Shown here: positions 59,596-64,000 of the stretch, piece by piece
Numbering within the stretch: position 1 is the first letter of the stretch
How the letters are laid out: every line of letters begins with the position of its first letter
Source: an uncultured Lachnospiraceae bacterium
Lineage (GTDB): Bacteria; Bacillota; Clostridia; Lachnospirales; Lachnospiraceae
NCBI GenBank assembly: GCA_910576815.1
Contig: CAJTKA010000009.1
Coordinates: 1-64,000 of the forward strand
DNA: 64,000 nt
Direction: 5' to 3'
Made by a program: the position numbers and the translations under genes
The notes under the pieces: model-generated
What the model saw: the letters and a program-made list of their open reading frames with translations, nothing else
Told to the model about the DNA's origin: nothing
Databases searched by the model: none

Positions 59596-59628
59596 AAATA
59601 CAGAAATTGTATACAGGTATTCAGAACG

Positions 59629-59671
59629 ATGGCGTTCCAAAAAAAAGAGTTTTTTTGGAGCGCATTTTTTT
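59629..59671 (+). terminator. Terminator in the glutamine synthetase leader (candidate attenuator)
   Basis: GCGTTCC plus seven A pair with seven T plus GGAGCGC (one G-U pair), followed by seven T: a typical intrinsic terminator between the promoter and the start codon. No known riboswitch or ANTAR double-hairpin motif was recognised upstream of it; small stems such as ATACA/TGTAT exist. Confidence 0.75.
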
Positions 59672-59692
59672 GAAACCGGGATGGAGGAGATT

Positions 59693-61804
59693 ATGAGCGA
59701 AGTATTTAATGTGGAAGAGATTTTTGCAAAGAACGTGTTCACCCTCGGTAAGATGCAGGAGCGTCTGACCAGAAGCGCCTACAAGGAAGTGGTAAAGGTG
59801 ATGAACGAGGGCGGAGAACTTTCCATGAGCACCGCGAATATCGTAGCAAAGGCCATGAAGGACTGGGCGGTGGAGAACGGTGCGACCCACTATACGCACT
59901 GGTTCCAGCCGTTGACGGGTATTACGGCGGAGAAACATGACGCGTTCGTGTCCCATCCCGATGAACTGGGCAAGATGCTGACTGAGTTTTCGGGCAAGGA
60001 GCTGATCAAGGGCGAGCCCGACGCGTCCTCCTTCCCTTCGGGAGGCCTGCGGGCAACCTTTGAGGCCAGAGGCTATACGGCATGGGATATCACATCCCCT
60101 GCTTTCTTAAAGGAGTCCGGCTGCGGTACGATCCTCTGTATCCCTACCGCTTTCTGCTCCTACACGGGTGAGGCACTGGATAAGAAGACGCCGCTTCTTC
60201 GTTCAATGGAGGCTTTGAGTGAACAGGCGCTGCGCATCGTGAGACTCTTTGGCAACAACGAGGCAACCAAGGTAACGGCTTCCGTTGGCCCTGAGCAGGA
60301 ATACTTCCTTGTGGATAAGGACCTGTTTATGAAAAGAACCGACCTCATGTTTGCGGGCCGTACCCTTTTTGGCGCACCGGCTCCCAAGGGGCAGGAGATG
60401 GAGGATCACTATTTCGGCGTTATCAGGGAACGCGTGGGCGCTTACATGAAGGACTTGAATGAGGAGCTGTGGAAGCTGGGCGTGACGGCAAAGACCCAGC
60501 ACAACGAGGTAGCGCCTGCCCAGCACGAACTTGCACCTATCTATGAGACAGCCAATATCGCGGTGGATCACAACCAGATCGTGATGGAGACCATGAAGCG
60601 GGTAGCAGTCAAACATAACATGCGTTGCTTATTACATGAAAAACCTTATGCGGGCGTGAACGGCTCCGGTAAGCATGACAACTGGTCGATTACCACCGAC
60701 AATGGTGTGAACCTCTTGGATCCCGGCGATACGCCGAATGAAAACGTACAGTTCCTGCTGGTGCTGGCCTGCATTATGAAGGCGGTCGATACCCATGCGG
60801 ATCTGCTCAGACAGTCTGCTTCCGATGTCGGCAACGATCACAGACTGGGAGCGAATGAGGCGCCTCCGGCGATCATTTCTATCTTCCTTGGCGAGCAGCT
60901 TGAGGATGTGGTGAATCAGCTGATCGAGACAGGTGCGGCAACCTCTGTGAAGGAGGGCGGCCTTTTGCTGACAGGCGTTTCCACCCTGCCTGACTTCCAG
61001 AAAGACGCGACGGACAGAAACAGGACTTCGCCGTTTGCCTTCACCGGTAATAAATTCGAGTTCCGTATGGTGGGCAGCGCGGACTCTATCGCCAGCCCGA
61101 ATACCACGCTGAATGCCATTGTTGCGGAAGCTTTCTGCGAGGCGGCGGACAGACTCGAGCAGGCACAGAATAAGGAAGTTGCGATTCATGACCTCATCAA
61201 AGAGTACATGACGAAGCACCAGAGGATCATCTTCAACGGCAACGGCTACTCTGATGAGTGGGTGGAAGAAGCCGCAAGGAGAGGGCTTCCGAACATTAAG
61301 TCCATGATCGAGGCGGCGCAGACCATTACCACTGACAAGGCAGTGAAGCTCTTTGAGAAGTTCGGTATCTTCACCAAAGTGGAGCTGGAGTCCAGAGAAG
61401 AAATCATTTACGAGACATATGCGAAGTCCATCAACATTGAGGCGCTGACCATGATCGATATGGCGGGCAAGCAGATCATACCTGCGGTCGTCCGCTATAC
61501 GAAAGAGATTGCGGACACCGTGAACGCGGTGAAGACGGCAGGCGCGGATGCAGCGATGCAGGATGCTCTTTTGACGGAAGTGGGTGAGAAACTGGCTGCG
61601 ATGCAGACTGCGCTTGACAAGCTGAAACAGGCGGAGAAAGAAGCTTCCGCGATCGAGGATGCCAAGAAGCAGGCGTTCTTCTACAAGGATACCGTAAAGG
61701 TCATCATGGACGAACTGCGGGCGCCAGCAGACGAGTTGGAGATGATCGTGGATAAGGAATATTGGCCGATTCCGACCTACGGAGAGCTGATGTTTGAAAT
61801 TTAA
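59693..61804 (+). CDS. glnN: Glutamine synthetase type III
   Basis: A 703-residue GSIII enzyme (about 700 residues; GSI would be about 450) forming glutamine from glutamate, ammonia and ATP. Family blocks: FNVEEIFAKNVFTLGKMQERL, WFQPLTGITAEKHDAFV, FPSGGLRATFEARGYTAWD, VGPEQEYFLVDKDLF, HNEVAPAQHELAPIYETANIA and LLHEKPYAGVNGSGKHDNWS. The start ATG follows GGAGG at 6 bases; the in-frame ATG at 59681 overlaps that site. Regulation is probably through the leader terminator at 59629-59671. It is followed by a terminator and tRNA-Gln. Confidence 0.97.
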   Translation: MSEVFNVEEIFAKNVFTLGKMQERLTRSAYKEVVKVMNEGGELSMSTANIVAKAMKDWAVENGATHYTHWFQPLTGITAEKHDAFVSHPDELGKMLTEFSGKELIKGEPDASSFPSGGLRATFEARGYTAWDITSPAFLKESGCGTILCIPTAFCSYTGEALDKKTPLLRSMEALSEQALRIVRLFGNNEATKVTASVGPEQEYFLVDKDLFMKRTDLMFAGRTLFGAPAPKGQEMEDHYFGVIRERVGAYMKDLNEELWKLGVTAKTQHNEVAPAQHELAPIYETANIAVDHNQIVMETMKRVAVKHNMRCLLHEKPYAGVNGSGKHDNWSITTDNGVNLLDPGDTPNENVQFLLVLACIMKAVDTHADLLRQSASDVGNDHRLGANEAPPAIISIFLGEQLEDVVNQLIETGAATSVKEGGLLLTGVSTLPDFQKDATDRNRTSPFAFTGNKFEFRMVGSADSIASPNTTLNAIVAEAFCEAADRLEQAQNKEVAIHDLIKEYMTKHQRIIFNGNGYSDEWVEEAARRGLPNIKSMIEAAQTITTDKAVKLFEKFGIFTKVELESREEIIYETYAKSINIEALTMIDMAGKQIIPAVVRYTKEIADTVNAVKTAGADAAMQDALLTEVGEKLAAMQTALDKLKQAEKEASAIEDAKKQAFFYKDTVKVIMDELRAPADELEMIVDKEYWPIPTYGELMFEI

Positions 61805-61814
61805 TTAAAAAAAT

Positions 61815-61848
61815 AGGAAAAAGGGCTTGCCAAACGGCCCTTTTTCCT
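61815..61848 (+). terminator. Terminator after glutamine synthetase III
   Basis: A perfect 12-bp stem (AGGAAAAAGGGC with GCCCTTTTTCCT) around a loop that contains the -35 box of the next promoter; T residues follow. Confidence 0.85.
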
Positions 61849-61855
61849 TTATAAT
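61827..61855 (+). promoter_or_regulatory. Promoter of tRNA-Gln, overlapping the glnN terminator
   Basis: TTGCCA (61827-61832), 17-base spacer, TATAAT (61850-61855), giving a start about 7 bases before the tRNA. The -35 lies in the loop of the preceding terminator. Confidence 0.7.
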
Positions 61856-61868
61856 CTCTAATTGTTGA

Positions 61869-61940
61869 TGGGCTATCGCCAAACGGTAAGGCAACGGACT
61901 CTGACTCCGTCATTTCAAGGTTCGAATCCTTGTAGCCCAG
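61869..61940 (+). tRNA. tRNA-Gln (anticodon CUG)
   Basis: A full 72-base cloverleaf: acceptor stem TGGGCTA/TAGCCCA, anticodon arm ACGGA CTCTGAC TCCGT with anticodon CTG reading CAG, and a T arm with TTCGAAT in the loop. The 3' CCA is not encoded (the sequence continues GTAT). A terminator follows at 61947. Confidence 0.95.
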
Positions 61941-61946
61941 TATGGG

Positions 61947-61980
61947 ACCCCGGCAGATGTAATCTGGCGGGGTTTTGTTT
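61947..61980 (+). terminator. Terminator after tRNA-Gln
   Basis: ACCCCG-CAGAT pairs with ATCTG-CGGGGT (one internal mismatch, short loop), followed by TTTGTTT. Confidence 0.85.
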
Positions 61981-62016
61981 TATATATCGTATCTCACAAG
62001 GTCCCCTTCCTCGGAG

Positions 62017-62044
62017 TTGTAAAGATTCTGGTATGTGTTATACT
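62017..62044 (+). promoter_or_regulatory. Possible promoter of the MNT-HEPN pair
   Basis: TTGTAA (62017-62022), 16-base spacer, TATACT (62039-62044), 43 bases before the MNT start codon. Confidence 0.5.
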
Positions 62045-62086
62045 ATTAGCAGGAAAATGTTCTTAACTGCAGGAGGGGCATAATTT

Positions 62087-62395
62087 ATGGCGACTGAAGA
62101 CAAGATATATACCATAAATCAGATTAAAATGCGGATTTCTCCGATTTTAAAAGAATACGGGGTTAAAAGTGCCACTCTGTTTGGTTCTTACAGTCAGGGG
62201 TGTGCAACTGAAAGAAGTGACATTGATTTGCTTGTCGATAGTGGACTGCGGGGATTGAGATTTGTGGGTTTGATTGAGGATTTAAGAATTGCAGTGGAAA
62301 AAGCGGTAGATGTTTTAGATATATCTCATATTCAGGAGGGAACAGAAATAGAGGACGAAATAAAGCGCACGGGAGTGATGATTTATGAAAGATGA
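62087..62395 (+). CDS. Minimal nucleotidyltransferase (MNT) of a MNT-HEPN toxin-antitoxin pair
   Basis: A 102-residue minimal nucleotidyltransferase: the pattern GSYSQG...SDIDLLVD (GSx10DxD) is intact in LFGSYSQGCATERSDIDLL. MNT proteins of this group act as antitoxins that AMPylate the partner HEPN toxin. It overlaps the HEPN gene by 11 bases. Base composition is clearly more AT-rich than the flanks, suggesting acquisition by transfer. The ribosome site is GGAGG at a longish spacing. It sits just behind a tRNA gene, but no duplicated tRNA end was seen. Confidence 0.88.
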   Translation: MATEDKIYTINQIKMRISPILKEYGVKSATLFGSYSQGCATERSDIDLLVDSGLRGLRFVGLIEDLRIAVEKAVDVLDISHIQEGTEIEDEIKRTGVMIYER

Positions 62396-62720
62396 AATCA
62401 TAATAACCAAAATGCTGACATATGTGGAAAAGATTCTGGATTATGTAGCAGGAATGAAATATGAGGAATTTGCCGGCAATGACATAATAATTGAAGCCAG
62501 TGTTTTTAATTTAAGTCAGCTTGGTGAAATTGCAAATAAATCAAGTGCAGAATACCAAAGTATACATAAGGAAATTCCGTGGAGACAGATTTATGGTTTG
62601 AGAAATAAAATTGTACATGATTATGAGGGTGTTAATCGAAAACTTGTCTGGGAAATCATTTCGGATGATTTGCCTGAATTAAAAAGGGCCTTGGAAAATT
62701 GCACGCAGGAGGACAGATGA
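62385..62720 (+). CDS. HEPN-domain (DUF86/HepT-like) toxin
   Basis: A 111-residue all-helical HEPN protein with the RNase motif Rx4HxY intact in LRNKIVHDYEG. HepT-type toxins cut or inactivate RNA and are neutralised by the MNT partner. It is AT-rich like its partner and overlaps it. Its final codons contain the GGAGG ribosome site of hydE, and its stop codon overlaps the hydE start (ATGA), so hydE translation is coupled to the toxin. That coupling is unusual for a mobile module. Confidence 0.87.
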   Translation: MKDEIIITKMLTYVEKILDYVAGMKYEEFAGNDIIIEASVFNLSQLGEIANKSSAEYQSIHKEIPWRQIYGLRNKIVHDYEGVNRKLVWEIISDDLPELKRALENCTQEDR

Positions 62721-63754
62721 CAGACCTGATAGACCGCCTTGCTGCAGGTGATACGCTCTCCGACGACGAATGGCGTTTCCTGATCGAGGGCGACTATAAA
62801 AAACAACTGTTATTTCATAAAGCGGATGAGATACGACGGCAGCATTATGGCACGGACGTTTACATCCGCGGACTGATCGAGATATCGAGCTATTGTAAAA
62901 ATGACTGTTTCTATTGTGGTATCCGAAAAAGCAATGCAAAGGCGCAGCGTTACCGCCTGACGGACGAGGAGATCTGTCAATGCTGCGATGAGGGATACCG
63001 TTTGGGGTTCCGCACCTTTGTCCTGCAAGGGGGCGAGGATGGGAATGATTCGGCAGAGCGTATCAAGAAGATTGTTTGTGCAATCAAAAAAAGCCATCCC
63101 GACTGCGCGGTAACACTTTCCCTGGGGGAGCGGTCACGTGGTGATTACGAGATATGGCACTGGGCGGGGGCCGACCGTTATCTTTTGCGGCATGAGACGG
63201 CGACCCGTTCTCATTATGAAAAGATTCATCCCTCATATCAGCGCTTTGACCAGCGGATGGAGTGCCTGCGGAACTTGAAGGAAATTGGTTATCAGACGGG
63301 AGCAGGCTTTATGGTGGGTTCTCCTTTTCAGGGCACGGAGGAGCTGATCGCGGATATGCGGTTTTTGCAGGCGTTTCAGCCCCACATGGTGGGGATCGGA
63401 CCCTTTATCCCTCATCACGATACGCCTTTTGCGGGGTATCCCGCCGGGAGTTTGGAGCGCACGCTCATTATGGTGGCGCTTACCAGATTGACGCTTCCAA
63501 GAGCGTTGATCCCTGCGACTACGGCGCTTGGCACCATTCACCTGCAGGGGCGGGAACTTGGTCTGAAAGCGGGCGCTAATGTCGTGATGCCGAATCTCTC
63601 TCCTGTGCAGGTGCGTGCACAGTACAGTCTCTACGATAACAAGGCGCATAGCGGGCAGGAGGCGGCCGAGGGATTAGCAGCCCTGAAAGAGAGCGTGGCG
63701 CAGGCGGGGTATCGAATCGTGGAGAGTAGAGGAGATGCAGCAGAGGTAGAATGA
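62717..63754 (+). CDS. hydE: [FeFe]-hydrogenase maturase HydE (radical SAM)
   Basis: A 345-residue radical-SAM enzyme needed to build the H-cluster of [FeFe]-hydrogenase. The cluster motif is IEISSYCKNDCFYCGIRKSN (CxxxCxxC); other family blocks are GFRTFVLQGGEDG, RHETATRSHYEKIHPSY and GFMVGSPFQGTEELIADM. Length is normal for HydE. The ATG follows GGAGG inside the HEPN gene. HydG follows 147 bases later, so the two maturases form a hyd cluster that continues past the window. Confidence 0.95.
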   Translation: MTDLIDRLAAGDTLSDDEWRFLIEGDYKKQLLFHKADEIRRQHYGTDVYIRGLIEISSYCKNDCFYCGIRKSNAKAQRYRLTDEEICQCCDEGYRLGFRTFVLQGGEDGNDSAERIKKIVCAIKKSHPDCAVTLSLGERSRGDYEIWHWAGADRYLLRHETATRSHYEKIHPSYQRFDQRMECLRNLKEIGYQTGAGFMVGSPFQGTEELIADMRFLQAFQPHMVGIGPFIPHHDTPFAGYPAGSLERTLIMVALTRLTLPRALIPATTALGTIHLQGRELGLKAGANVVMPNLSPVQVRAQYSLYDNKAHSGQEAAEGLAALKESVAQAGYRIVESRGDAAEVE

Positions 63755-63901
63755 CAGCCGGCGGACGCATTTGGCGTAACAGTGAAGGCGACGAGAATAA
63801 ATAGCGGATGTTATAGAATGCGGCAAGTACGACAGTACGAAGCATAAGAGAAAGGCTGTCGGGCGATCATTGATAAAACGGAAGAAAGGAGGCGGAAAAA
63901 A

Positions 63902-64000
63902 ATGTACGATCCGAAATCATTACATGCAGATGACTTTATCAACCATGAGGAGATCTTGGAAACCCTGCAATATGCAGAGGAAAACAAAAACAATCTGCCC
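63902..64000 (+). CDS. hydG: [FeFe]-hydrogenase maturase HydG, N-terminal part (cut by window end)
   Basis: Only the first 33 codons are in the window: MYDPKSLHADDFINHEEI followed by LETLQYAEENKNN, the usual start of HydG, the tyrosine-cleaving radical-SAM enzyme that supplies CO and CN ligands to the H-cluster. The ATG follows GAAAGGAGGCGG. Position right after hydE supports the assignment; catalytic motifs lie outside the window. Confidence 0.82.
   Translation, partial: MYDPKSLHADDFINHEEILETLQYAEENKNNLP

Noticed and set aside
59596..59628. ANTAR-type double hexaloop in the glnN leader
   Set aside because: Small stems exist (ATACA/TGTAT) but loops do not show the A1/G4 hexaloop pattern.
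61869..62086. tRNA-Gln as attachment site of an integrative element
   Set aside because: No integrase and no duplicated tRNA 3' end were seen near the MNT-HEPN module.

Overview
The window looks like a chromosomal segment of a strictly anaerobic Gram-positive Clostridia, most likely a Lachnospiraceae-type gut bacterium. Reasons: [FeFe]-hydrogenase maturases HydE and HydG at the right end, type III glutamine synthetase, an ammonium transporter fused to a PII domain, DUF6465 and DUF4474 proteins, strong AGGAGG-type ribosome sites, a CIRCE-controlled hrcA-grpE-dnaK-dnaJ operon, and moderate GC content judged by eye. No phage, IS transposase or CRISPR array was seen. Most of the window is ordinary housekeeping sequence with a few accessory insertions.

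Layout. 1-1.4 kb: a cyclophilin and a LytTR response regulator on the minus strand. 1.6-12.6 kb: a 3209-residue membrane-anchored surface protein followed by a GHKL histidine kinase. The regulator is divergent from the surface gene and the kinase lies downstream, so they probably form a split two-component system around it. The intergenic region has a tandem CGTTTTCG repeat at 21-bp spacing and a run of nine G. 12.6-18.5 kb: GNAT acetyltransferase, EamA exporter, Amt-PII fusion with a clear promoter and leader hairpin, a membrane-anchored protein and a LysM protein. 18.5-32 kb: carbohydrate and central metabolism (GH2 beta-galactosidase, pyruvate kinase, glycerol kinase, GH36 alpha-galactosidase, aminotransferase, UppP), with a minus-strand block of phosphoesterase, DUF4474 protein and AEC transporter. 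32-49 kb: a DUF6465 protein with a histone-H1-like tail, then the heat-shock operon. The Firmicutes order hrcA-grpE-dnaK-dnaJ-prmA-rsmE-mtaB is kept but interrupted by DUF3048-xpaC-telA, a VanZ gene, cysteine desulfurase-thiI and an HPr-like gene.

49-53.7 kb: an orphan solute-binding lipoprotein with its own promoter, immediately followed by a GGDEF-EAL receptor. 53.8-59.5 kb: ireB-ruvX-DUF1292-rnj-ylbF, then a short MltG-like protein and the tRNA wobble-modification pair trmR-trhP. 59.5-64 kb: glutamine synthetase III behind a leader terminator, tRNA-Gln(CUG), an AT-rich MNT-HEPN pair, hydE and the start of hydG.

The most interesting signals outside genes are: the G9 tract and LytTR-like repeat before the giant gene; a 182-bp near-palindromic element between the cysteine desulfurase and thiI; clusters of intergenic hairpins sharing a CGAG...CTCG frame at three places; a terminator whose loop supplies the -35 box of the tRNA-Gln promoter; and a terminator in the glutamine synthetase leader. 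Functional statements are homology recognition by eye; no database search was run.
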